From positions 1 through 19,455 of the forward strand of contig CAZBBC010000081.1 in NCBI GenBank assembly GCA_964489835.1: a stretch of DNA of 19,455 nucleotides, written 5' to 3'. Below the pieces are notes generated by a model. The model saw only the letters and a program-made list of their open reading frames with translations, did not search any database and was not told where the DNA came from. Numbering within the stretch: position 1 is the first letter of the stretch; each line of letters begins with the position of its first letter. The position numbers and the translations under genes were made by a program. This DNA comes from CAZBBC01 sp964489835. GTDB taxonomy: Bacteria > Calditrichota > Calditrichia > JAJRVZ01. Below are positions 1 through 6,711 of this stretch, piece after piece.

Positions 1-79
1 TTTTACTGGTATCGTGGTTAAAAATAATTGTCCCGATAAAGAGATAAAATTGGTACAGATTTTGTATGTCATTTACTCT

Positions 80-1795
80 ATGAAACCTCTTAATATTTAT
101 TTATTCCTCATTGTTTTTTTTATTTATGAAGTAATTACTCTAAAAGCACAGATCACTTTCTCCGAAGTTATGTTTGATGTAGCCAGCAATGAATATCATG
201 ATGAATTTGTTGAGATCTTTAATCTTTCCGGCAGCGATTCCGTTGATATCTCTGGTTGGACTTTTAGTGACAGTTCCGGTACTGATCAGATCCTGCCCCA
301 TCGCGGCGGAAAGAAAATCCCACCGGAATCTTTTGCGGTTATTCTGGACGGTTCTTATTTTAACAACTCAACGGTGTATGATTCTTTAATTCCGGATAGT
401 GTGATTATCCTGGCGATCTCCGATAATTCCTTCGGAAAAAGCGGATTGTCAAATTCAGTCGCAGAATTGTTGACAATCAGGGGTTCCAGTGGACAAATTT
501 TGACCCGTTATAAGTACTCTGTCGGGAATATTCCGGGATTTTCGGATGAAAAAATTGATTTGACAGGTTTCAATGACTCTTTAAACTGGAGGGATAGTAA
601 AACAGAAGGGGGAACACCGGGTTTTAAAAATTCTGTCTCTCCCCGGGATATTGATTTTGGTTTTGATCAGAATTCATTTTTTTTACCCGATCTGATATTT
701 GATGATAATACGATCATTCTCACCGTGCAGATCTATAATTTCGGACGACTGACACCATCGGACCGTATGGATCTGATCGTTTTCTGTGACCGGAACGGCG
801 ACGGTTATTTTCAGGAAACCGATATTTTAATCGGACGCCGGAATATATCCACAAACGCACAAACGCTCGATTTTAATTGCCAAAATGTTCCACCCGGTCG
901 CTATGGATTGACCGCTCAATTATTTTATGAAGCGGATGAAAATGACGAGAATAATACGATCCGCAAAGTTATACAAATACTCAGCCGGGGCGAGTTTCTT
1001 CATATTAATGAAATTAAATTTCTGACCCGGACCGATGAGCCGGAATGGATCGAACTGGTCAACATTAGCCAGGAAGAAATTCTCTTAAAAGGATGGTCAT
1101 TGACAGATTTGACCGATACCTTAACCATTGATTCATTCCTTTCCATATCACCGGAGGGGTATATGGTCCTGAGTGAAGATACGCTACCCGATATTTATCA
1201 TATGACAAAAGAAAATTTATTTATTTTAGATAAATTTCCTACCTTTAATGATCAGGGCGATGAAATCAGTATGATCGATCCGGCCGGGAATTGCAGAGAA
1301 CAGGTGACTTATCAGGCGGATTGGCTCGAAGGAGAAGCGTTCAGGTTTCCAAGTATGGAGAGAATTAATCCCCGCTTAAATGAAAGTAAAGCGGAGAATT
1401 GGGGCCCTTCCACGGATCCCAGAAGTGGGACACCGGGTGAGAAGAACAGTATTTATTCAAACCTGGAAGGGCGTGGGATAGAGCTGAAGGCAATTCCGAA
1501 TCCCTTTTCACCTGACGCCGATGGTGTCGATGATATAACGATCATTCATGGGATGATCCCCGAAACTAATGCCCGAATCCGAGCTCGGATTTTTGATATC
1601 AAAGGACGATTAATCCATACATTAGAAGATAATCGTTTCTCCGGCAGTCAGTTTAACCTGGTCTGGGATGGAAAAAATGGTGAGGGAAGGACGGCCCGGA
1701 TTGGTATATATATTATTTATATCGAGGCCATAAATGACCGTCAGGGTGTATTGCGGGAAATGAAAACGACGGTGGTATTAGCACAAAAAATGTAA
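80..1795 (+). CDS. Exported lamin-tail-domain protein with FlgD/CHU-type C-terminal module
   Basis: The ATG at 80 is chosen because it opens directly into a signal peptide: MK, a hydrophobic stretch over about residues 5-20, then 'LKAQ'. The reading frame is open upstream to a GTG at 14, but that would bury the signal. No strong Shine-Dalgarno is visible. The 571-residue product shows a first lamin-tail-like domain (about 25-180, 'ISGWTFSD'), a CARDB-like beta domain (about 198-300) with an EF-hand-like loop 'DRNGDGYFQETD' at 237-248, and a second lamin-tail domain (about 307-455, 'EWIELVN', 'LKGWSLTD'). A C-terminal module (about 470-571, 'IPNPFSPDADGVDD', 'VWDGKNGEG', 'GIYIIYI') resembles FlgD-Ig or gliding-motility C-terminal repeats. 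Such proteins are usually secreted or surface-attached in FCB bacteria. The ligand is unknown and no catalytic motif was seen. It is followed 9 bp later by a GNAT gene on the same strand. Confidence 0.8.
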   Translation: MKPLNIYLFLIVFFIYEVITLKAQITFSEVMFDVASNEYHDEFVEIFNLSGSDSVDISGWTFSDSSGTDQILPHRGGKKIPPESFAVILDGSYFNNSTVYDSLIPDSVIILAISDNSFGKSGLSNSVAELLTIRGSSGQILTRYKYSVGNIPGFSDEKIDLTGFNDSLNWRDSKTEGGTPGFKNSVSPRDIDFGFDQNSFFLPDLIFDDNTIILTVQIYNFGRLTPSDRMDLIVFCDRNGDGYFQETDILIGRRNISTNAQTLDFNCQNVPPGRYGLTAQLFYEADENDENNTIRKVIQILSRGEFLHINEIKFLTRTDEPEWIELVNISQEEILLKGWSLTDLTDTLTIDSFLSISPEGYMVLSEDTLPDIYHMTKENLFILDKFPTFNDQGDEISMIDPAGNCREQVTYQADWLEGEAFRFPSMERINPRLNESKAENWGPSTDPRSGTPGEKNSIYSNLEGRGIELKAIPNPFSPDADGVDDITIIHGMIPETNARIRARIFDIKGRLIHTLEDNRFSGSQFNLVWDGKNGEGRTARIGIYIIYIEAINDRQGVLREMKTTVVLAQKM

Positions 1796-1804
1796 GAGAA
1801 AACG

Positions 1805-2347
1805 ATGCCGGAACGACCACCCGATAATATTTTTACGGAAAGATTGTTACTGCGAAAACCGGTAACGGAAGATGCCGTTCCGATTTTTGAAGAGTATGCA
1901 CAGGAGGAAGAAATTACACGATTTCTGACATGGGCACCACACAAGTCCATTCAGGATACCAAGGCCTTCATCAAACGGTGTTCCCTTAGCTGGAAAAAAG
2001 GAACGGCCTTTCCGTGGACGATCATCAGAAAATCTGATAATCAATTGCTCGGAATGATTGAGATTGTGGCTATAGATCAATCTGGCGTAAACATCGGTTA
2101 TGTTCTTGCCCGTCCTTTTTGGGGCCAGGGATATATGATGGAAGCCTTGCAAGCACTCATCCGATGGGCGCTGGAACAAAACGATATATACCGTGTGTGG
2201 GCGATCTGCGATGTTGATAATATCTCTTCGACACGGGTGATGGAAAAATCGGGTATGCAAAGGGAAGGGATACTCCGCCGCTGGGTGAAACTTCCCCGGT
2301 TTGGCGATAAACCACGGGATTGTTTTTGCTACTCTATAGTTAAATAA
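1805..2347 (+). CDS. GNAT family N-acetyltransferase, RimJ/RimL type
   Basis: A 180-residue single-domain GNAT protein. It opens with the RimJ/RimL-type strand 'TERLLLRKPVTEDA' (11-24). It carries the acetyl-CoA pyrophosphate-binding motif A as 'RPFWGQGYMMEAL' (103-115, R/Q-x-x-G-x-G/A) and the later motif 'NISSTRVMEKSGMQREG' (139-155), typical of the subfamily that acetylates protein N-termini or small amines. The acceptor cannot be read from sequence. The cytosolic enzyme starts at an ATG 9 bp after the upstream stop, so it is probably co-transcribed with the lamin-tail gene, although no functional link is evident. Its stop is 15 bp from the stop of the convergent response regulator, leaving no room for a separate strong terminator. 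Confidence 0.85.
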   Translation: MPERPPDNIFTERLLLRKPVTEDAVPIFEEYAQEEEITRFLTWAPHKSIQDTKAFIKRCSLSWKKGTAFPWTIIRKSDNQLLGMIEIVAIDQSGVNIGYVLARPFWGQGYMMEALQALIRWALEQNDIYRVWAICDVDNISSTRVMEKSGMQREGILRRWVKLPRFGDKPRDCFCYSIVK

Positions 2348-2362
2348 GGCATTCTGTAACTA

Positions 2363-3082
2363 TTAATTCCCGCTATCAACAAACATATAACCGGCGCCCC
2401 GAATACTTTTGATAAATTGTGGTTTAGCCGGATCAGGTTCAAAATATTTGCGAAGCCTTGCGATAAAATTATCAACCGTTCTGGTCTCAACTTCTGAACT
2501 TATATTCCATACTTTTAAGAGTAATTCTTTACGGGAAACGATTTTTCCTCTGTTATCTATCAGATATTTCAACAACATGGCTTCATGAACTGTGAGGTGG
2601 ATTTTTTTACCGCTCACGATGCCATTTAAGGCAGTAAAATTAACTTCACTATCGCCAAAGTGAAAAACCGGCATCGAATCAGCAGCCGATTGATACCATT
2701 GTTTTCTTCTTAGCATTCCCTGTAATCTTAATAATAGTTCCTGCAGGTGAAAGGGTTTTGTTAAGTAATCATCTGCCCCTATTTCCAATCCATGGATACG
2801 ATCTTTGGCATCTGTACGCGCCGTAAGCATTAATATTGGCATTTGTGGATTCTGGTCACGCACCCGCCTGGCTATTTCAAATCCGTCAATATAGGGCAGC
2901 ATGATATCTAAAATTATCAGGTCGTATGATTTTGATGTGATACTTTCCATTGCTTTTTTGCCATCAGGAGCCCATTCAACCTCAAAGCCTTCTTCCGTCA
3001 GATTATATTCGAGTCCAATGGCCATACTTTTTTCATCTTCGACCAGTAGTATTTTTGATCCTTTATAATTATTTTCACTCAT
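2363..3082 (-). CDS. OmpR/PhoB-family DNA-binding response regulator
   Basis: A 239-residue two-domain regulator. The receiver (about 9-124) has the acidic pocket E15/D16, the phosphoacceptor D59 in 'LIILDIMLP', T87 and the conserved K109 in 'YLTKPF'. The C-terminal winged helix (about 143-236) has 'LTVHEAMLLKYLIDNRGKIVSR' features and the family ending 'IKSIRGAGYMF'. It is translated from a start that overlaps the end of the histidine kinase gene by 8 nt, so the two are translationally coupled and form a cognate pair. The linker and winged helix place it in the OmpR/PhoB class, which typically binds 11-bp-spaced direct repeats; a candidate site lies upstream of the operon at 4166-4187. The input signal and target genes cannot be told from sequence. 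Confidence 0.93.
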   Translation of the reverse strand: MSENNYKGSKILLVEDEKSMAIGLEYNLTEEGFEVEWAPDGKKAMESITSKSYDLIILDIMLPYIDGFEIARRVRDQNPQMPILMLTARTDAKDRIHGLEIGADDYLTKPFHLQELLLRLQGMLRRKQWYQSAADSMPVFHFGDSEVNFTALNGIVSGKKIHLTVHEAMLLKYLIDNRGKIVSRKELLLKVWNISSEVETRTVDNFIARLRKYFEPDPAKPQFIKSIRGAGYMFVDSGN

Positions 3083-4100
3083 TGTGATTGTCTGTCTCTT
3101 TTTTACTTCTTTTCAAAAGATTTTTAATATATCGCTTTCTCGAAGCCTGATATACCGGTAATTCGATTCTGAATGTTGATCCAAATCCGGACCCCTGACT
3201 ATTAACGCTGATCTTTCCACCATGATATTTGATGATCTCTTTTACCCAATAAAGCCCCAATCCGGTTCCTTTGACATTTGGAATATCAGGACTGTAAATA
3301 CGTTCGAACTTGTTGAATATCTTTTTCTGATCTTTGGGAGAAATTCCAATGCCTTGGTCACTAATCTCCATAAAAAAGTACTTTTGTCTGCAGCGGAGAG
3401 TAATCTTTATTTCTACCGGTTCTTTTGAATACTTAATGGCATTATCAAATAAATTGGCAAACACGATTCTTAGCCAGTACCTGTCAATCACACATTGACA
3501 GGACGCCTGTCCTTCAATTTTGATGGATTTTTCGGGGATCTGTAGCTGACCGGCTGTTTCATTAACCAGTTCGCGGATTACTGATTCTGCCTGATATATA
3601 TGATAATCATGGGGATATTTATGAACTGTTTTTCTTTGCTCGACACCGGATATATATAAAATAGAGTTTATCAAATTATTGAGGCGTTTAACATCTTTTA
3701 TCATCAATGAAATAAATTCTTTTTGTTTTTGTCGCTGTACATTGCGTGAATCCAATGTTTCCAGATATAATTGGATCGAAGAGAGGGGGGATTTTAATTC
3801 GTGTGTAACATTACCAATAAAATTATCATAAAGTTTGGTTAGACTCAATTGCCGGTTCAGGTACAAGAATATTATCGACATCCCAATCGAGATTATCACC
3901 AACAAAACCAATCCACTGACAAGGGCAAAAACGTTTGTGGTATCGGGAGTCATCTGCGGCGAGAGTTTCTCCCCTACTTGTGTAAATATAATATAATTAG
4001 AGACATACCAGTAGATCCACAATCCCAGTAAAGAAAACCAGGCAATCTGGGCCAGGATAAAAACCGATATAAGATAGATAATTGTATGTCTTTTTTTCAT
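3075..4100 (-). CDS. Membrane-bound sensor histidine kinase
   Basis: A 341-residue HisKA-type kinase. Two transmembrane helices (about 6-33 and 58-80) enclose a short extracytoplasmic segment of roughly 24 residues, too small for a folded sensor domain. No HAMP or PAS domain is apparent between TM2 and the dimerisation helix. The H-box is 'NVTHELKSPLSS' with phospho-accepting H100. The ATP-binding domain has the N-box 'NLFDNAIKYS' (216-225), G1 'DQGIG' (249-252) and G2 'GTGLGL' (278-283). A basic tail follows from about 320. The gene lies first in the operon with the overlapping regulator. With so small an outer loop it may sense membrane state or a partner protein; that is inference. It is compact for the family but all kinase boxes are intact. 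Confidence 0.92.
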   Translation of the reverse strand: MKKRHTIIYLISVFILAQIAWFSLLGLWIYWYVSNYIIFTQVGEKLSPQMTPDTTNVFALVSGLVLLVIISIGMSIIFLYLNRQLSLTKLYDNFIGNVTHELKSPLSSIQLYLETLDSRNVQRQKQKEFISLMIKDVKRLNNLINSILYISGVEQRKTVHKYPHDYHIYQAESVIRELVNETAGQLQIPEKSIKIEGQASCQCVIDRYWLRIVFANLFDNAIKYSKEPVEIKITLRCRQKYFFMEISDQGIGISPKDQKKIFNKFERIYSPDIPNVKGTGLGLYWVKEIIKYHGGKISVNSQGSGFGSTFRIELPVYQASRKRYIKNLLKRSKKETDNHNE

Positions 4101-4165
4101 AATAATTCATGCATATGCTGTTAATCTAAATATAATCAATTTACTTTATAAGAAGGAATGAATTT

Positions 4166-4187
4166 TATTTTTTACATTACTTTTACA
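4166..4187 (-). promoter_or_regulatory. Candidate 11-bp direct-repeat operator for the two-component operon
   Basis: Read on the minus strand, TGTAAAAGTAA (4187-4177) is followed directly by TGTAAAAAATA (4176-4166), two half-sites with an exact 11-bp period. They lie 66-87 bp upstream of the kinase start at 4100. OmpR/PhoB-family regulators bind direct repeats with this period, so autoregulation is plausible. The region is very AT-rich and the match could be chance. Confidence 0.3.
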
Positions 4188-4234
4188 ATTTATTTAATGT
4201 TTCCTACTTAATTTTAACCTGATCTTTTCATAGC

Positions 4235-4252
4235 GTCCCGATGTATCGGGAC
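4235..4252. repeat. Perfect palindrome GTCCCGAT-GT-ATCGGGAC
   Basis: Eight-base arms around a 2-nt centre. A related hairpin with the same TCCCGAT/ATCGGGA arms occurs at 11102-11118, and a looser relative (ATCCCGT/ACGGGAT) at 6455-6471. This points to a dispersed repeat family rather than a terminator: there is no T-run after it. Confidence 0.7.
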
Positions 4253-4394
4253 AAACTAAGAAAAAATAGTCCACGGATTTTCCGTCGAAGCCGGATCCCG
4301 TCATAGCCACGTCTGCGCCGGGCAGGCCGGGCAAGCAGGCGAAGACTGACACGGATTGACACGGATTTAATTTTAAAATTATTATTTTAGTTTT

Positions 4395-4443
4395 AATCCG
4401 TGAAAATCAGTGTAATCCGTGGATAAAAGTTTTTAAAATTTTT
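4395..4443 (+). repeat. Left copy of a 49-bp inverted repeat pair flanking the radical SAM gene
   Basis: These 49 bases match the reverse complement of 6060-6108 at 44 positions. The inner 25 bases (4419-4443 against 6060-6084, 'gtggataaaag' onwards) are identical. The copy ends 33 bp before the start codon of the radical SAM gene. The outer part holds 'aatccgtg' motifs that also pair with 'cacggatt' copies at about 4352-4372, so this copy is half of a larger imperfect palindrome. Confidence 0.85.
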
Positions 4444-4476
4444 CCGTTCGTAACATCATTGATTGTGGAGATTAAA

Positions 4477-5955
4477 ATGAACATTTTATTGGTTTATCCG
4501 GAAACGCCATTGACATTCTGGAGTTTTAAAAACGCTCTCAGCTTCATCTCTAAAAAATCTTCCGAACCTCCTCTTGGATTGCTTACTATTGCGGCCATGC
4601 TGCCGGAAAATTGGAATAAAAAGCTGGTTGATATGAATGTGTCCAGGCTTAAAGATATACATATCCAATGGGCTGATTTTGTGTTTTTATCCGGAATGGA
4701 AGTACACCGAACCTCTTTCCTGCAAGTCATCAAACGTTGCAATGAATTAGGGACAAAAATTGTTGCCGGGGGACCGATGGTTACGATCTCTCCCAATAAT
4801 TTTCTGGGTATTGATCATTTTATACTGAATGAGGCAGAGATAACTTTGCCTCTCTTTTTAAAAGATCTTGAAAATGGTACCCCCCAAAAACTGTATCGCA
4901 CAGAAAATTTTCCGGATATCTCAAAAACCCCGATTCCCCTCTGGAATTTGTTGGACAAGAGTAAATATGCAAATATGAGTCTCCAGTATTCTCGTGGATG
5001 CCCGTTTAATTGTGAGTTCTGTCTGATTACTACCCTTAACGGGCACAAACCCCGTACAAAAAATACCGATCAGTTTCTTGCTGAATTAAAAAGTCTATAC
5101 CAAGAGGGATGGCGGGGAACTGTTTTTATTGTCGATGATAATTTTATCGGAAATAAAAAGAAGTTAAAAGCAGATTTGTTACCGGCGCTGATACAGTGGT
5201 CAGAAGAAAATGAGTATCCCTTTTCTTTTCTAACGGAAGTTTCTATCAACCTAGCAGATGATGAAGAACTTGTCAAACTTATGGTAAAGGCAGGCTTTAA
5301 TCATGCCTTTATCGGTATTGAAACTCCGAATAATTCAAGTCTGGCTGAATGCGGAAAAAAACAGAATCAAAACCGGGATATGGTCGAATCGGTTAAAAAA
5401 CTCCATCGGCATGGCCTCAGAATTTCCGGTGGATTCATTGTGGGATTTGATAATGATCCAGTTAATATTTTTGAGCAACAAATTGGGTTTATTCAGAAAA
5501 GCGGAATCGTTACAGCGATGGTCGGACTGTTGAATGCACCGTCCGGCACACGGCTGGCCCAGAGATTAAAATCTGAGAACCGCCTCTTAGAGCATTGGTC
5601 CGGGAACAATATGGATGGAGTGATCAATTTTATTCCTAAAATGAATTATCCCAAATTGATGCATGGTTATAAAAAAATTTTACAAACGATCTATTCCCCG
5701 GGGATATACTATCAACGGGTGAAAACTTTCCTGCAGGAATATCATCCCTCATTTACAAAAGCTTCGAAACTAACATTTAGTGATCTAAAGGCATTTTTTA
5801 AATCCATATGGATACTAGGTATTTGGGAAAAGGGGAAATTGTATTACTGGAAACTTCTTTTTTTCAGTCTGTTCAAGCAACCGCAAAAATTCTCTATGGC
5901 TATTACTCTGGCTATTTACGGATTCCATTTTAGAAAGTTAATCAAAACTATCTAG
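4477..5955 (+). CDS. Cobalamin-binding-type radical SAM protein (COG1032, probable DUF4070 C-terminus)
   Basis: The ATG at 4477 is preceded by GTGGAG (4465-4470) at 6 nt spacing and starts the typical 'MNILLVYPE'; an upstream TTG at 4459 has no support. The 492-residue protein has an N-terminal B12-binding-like Rossmann domain (about 1-130; 'LVDMN', 'KIVAGGP'), a radical SAM domain with the cluster motif 'RGCPFNCEFC' (C175, C179, C182), and a basic, partly hydrophobic C-terminal region of the kind labelled DUF4070. The DxHxxG cobalamin ligand motif is absent ('DMN' instead), as in many relatives, so B12 binding is uncertain. Related proteins include the hopanoid methylases HpnP and HpnR, but nothing nearby supports hopanoid synthesis and the substrate is unknown. 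The gene stands alone, bracketed by inverted repeat copies at 4395-4443 and 6060-6108. Confidence 0.88.
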   Translation: MNILLVYPETPLTFWSFKNALSFISKKSSEPPLGLLTIAAMLPENWNKKLVDMNVSRLKDIHIQWADFVFLSGMEVHRTSFLQVIKRCNELGTKIVAGGPMVTISPNNFLGIDHFILNEAEITLPLFLKDLENGTPQKLYRTENFPDISKTPIPLWNLLDKSKYANMSLQYSRGCPFNCEFCLITTLNGHKPRTKNTDQFLAELKSLYQEGWRGTVFIVDDNFIGNKKKLKADLLPALIQWSEENEYPFSFLTEVSINLADDEELVKLMVKAGFNHAFIGIETPNNSSLAECGKKQNQNRDMVESVKKLHRHGLRISGGFIVGFDNDPVNIFEQQIGFIQKSGIVTAMVGLLNAPSGTRLAQRLKSENRLLEHWSGNNMDGVINFIPKMNYPKLMHGYKKILQTIYSPGIYYQRVKTFLQEYHPSFTKASKLTFSDLKAFFKSIWILGIWEKGKLYYWKLLFFSLFKQPQKFSMAITLAIYGFHFRKLIKTI

Positions 5956-6023
5956 TAAGCAGATCACATATGATAATTATGCTATCATAGCCAAAAACTA
6001 TGTTATTTCCGCCGCGGCGCCAT

Positions 6024-6037
6024 GCCTGCCGGCAGGC
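6024..6037. repeat. GC-rich perfect palindrome GCCTGCCGGCAGGC
   Basis: A 14-nt perfect palindrome followed at once by a second small hairpin, ATCGC/GCGAT (6042-6055). It is far more GC-rich than its surroundings. A similar GC-rich patch lies on the other side of the radical SAM gene (about 4314-4331). Confidence 0.6.
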
Positions 6038-6059
6038 AGGGATCGCCGGGGCGATTAGC

Positions 6060-6108
6060 AAAAATTTTAAAAACTTTTATCCACAGATTTCACCGATTAA
6101 CACGGATT
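6060..6108 (-). repeat. Right copy of the 49-bp inverted repeat pair
   Basis: Reverse complement of 4395-4443 at 44 of 49 positions, the inner 25 identical. It begins 105 bp after the stop codon of the radical SAM gene. A further 'atctgtga' motif at about 6147-6155 suggests that this copy too is part of a larger imperfect palindrome. Confidence 0.85.
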
Positions 6109-6285
6109 TCAATTAAGAATTATTGTTAATTATTAATTGCCTTTTATCTGTGATCTCTTAAAAAATAACTCCTTAATTTCATCTTTTAATCTTCCAACTT
6201 TAAAATTGATTACAGGTCCAACTCTAATATTCTTTGCGATTTTTTTCCTTTCTTGGCATCCTTTGTGTTTCTTGCGGTAGATATT

Positions 6286-6377
6286 TTAGCCACAGAGCGC
6301 ACGGAGAAGACACAGAGTACACGAGGTTTTTAAATATTATTATAATCTTCGTGGGCTTCGCGCGCTTCGTGGTTAAA
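6286..6377. repeat. CCACAGAG-type imperfect palindromic element
   Basis: The left arm starts 'ttagccacagagcgcacgg' and the right arm ends 'gcgcgcttcgtggttaaa'; the two pair imperfectly across an AT-rich centre (about 6331-6347). Shorter relatives with the same CCACAGAG core occur at 11145-11187 and 12401-12464, with a fragment at 19250-19257. No open reading frame or transposase lies inside, so this is MITE-like or REP-like at most. Confidence 0.65.
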
Positions 6378-6454
6378 TAAATGTTGATTTTCTCTGTGAC
6401 CGGCGCCTGTCCTGAAGACCGATAGGTCGAAGGATGCCTTCTTGGTGCCCGTCT

Positions 6455-6471
6455 ATCCCGTAGAACGGGAT
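6455..6471. repeat. Short hairpin ATCCCGT-AGA-ACGGGAT
   Basis: Seven-base arms and a 3-nt loop inside a GC-rich patch that also contains GACC-GATA-GGTC (6417-6428). It resembles the TCCCGAT hairpins elsewhere in the window. Confidence 0.5.
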
Positions 6472-6711
6472 CTACGACATGGCGTGGTGGTTTTGTTTTG
6501 ATTATCCTTTGGCACTAATTTGTTTTTGCTAAAATATTGTATATTTATTTACAATTATGCATATATAAAACACAGTATATAAATATAATAATAATAATTG
6601 GTTAACATTGGTATAAAACAGCTGTTTTTCGGTTGCTTTTCAAAAGTCCTCATACTAAATTTAAAGATATTATTTTCTGATTAATTCACCTCTAATCTGG
6701 GAGGACCATAA

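Larger units (their letters stand above)
4101..4476. other. Repeat-bearing spacer between the kinase operon and the radical SAM gene
   Basis: No gene was seen. This is the divergent promoter region for the kinase (minus) and the radical SAM gene (plus). The first 130 bp are AT-rich. After that come a TCCCGAT hairpin (4235-4252), a GC-rich patch ('gcgccgggcaggccgggc', about 4314-4331), and an 'acacggatt/atccgtg' palindromic element (about 4348-4443). The sharp local change in composition indicates inserted dispersed repeats. Confidence 0.7.
5956..6711. other. 756-bp gene-free mosaic of dispersed repeats upstream of pruA
   Basis: No convincing gene on either strand. In order it holds a GC-rich palindrome patch (6011-6055), the right copy of the inverted repeat (6060-6108), an AT-rich stretch, a 'ctttcttggcatcctttgtg' segment (from about 6249), a CCACAGAG-type palindrome (6286-6377), a second GC-rich patch with short hairpins (6411-6476), and about 200 bp of AT-rich DNA that should hold the pruA promoter. 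Composition switches abruptly between blocks, consistent with nested repeat insertions. Confidence 0.7.

Noticed and set aside
14..79. Upstream GTG extension of the lamin-tail protein
   Set aside because: It would put 22 polar and mixed residues before a clear signal peptide that starts at the ATG at 80.
4395..6108. Radical SAM gene and its inverted repeats as an insertion sequence
   Set aside because: No transposase or recombinase lies between or near the repeats and no flanking target duplication was visible; kept only as a repeat-bounded gene.
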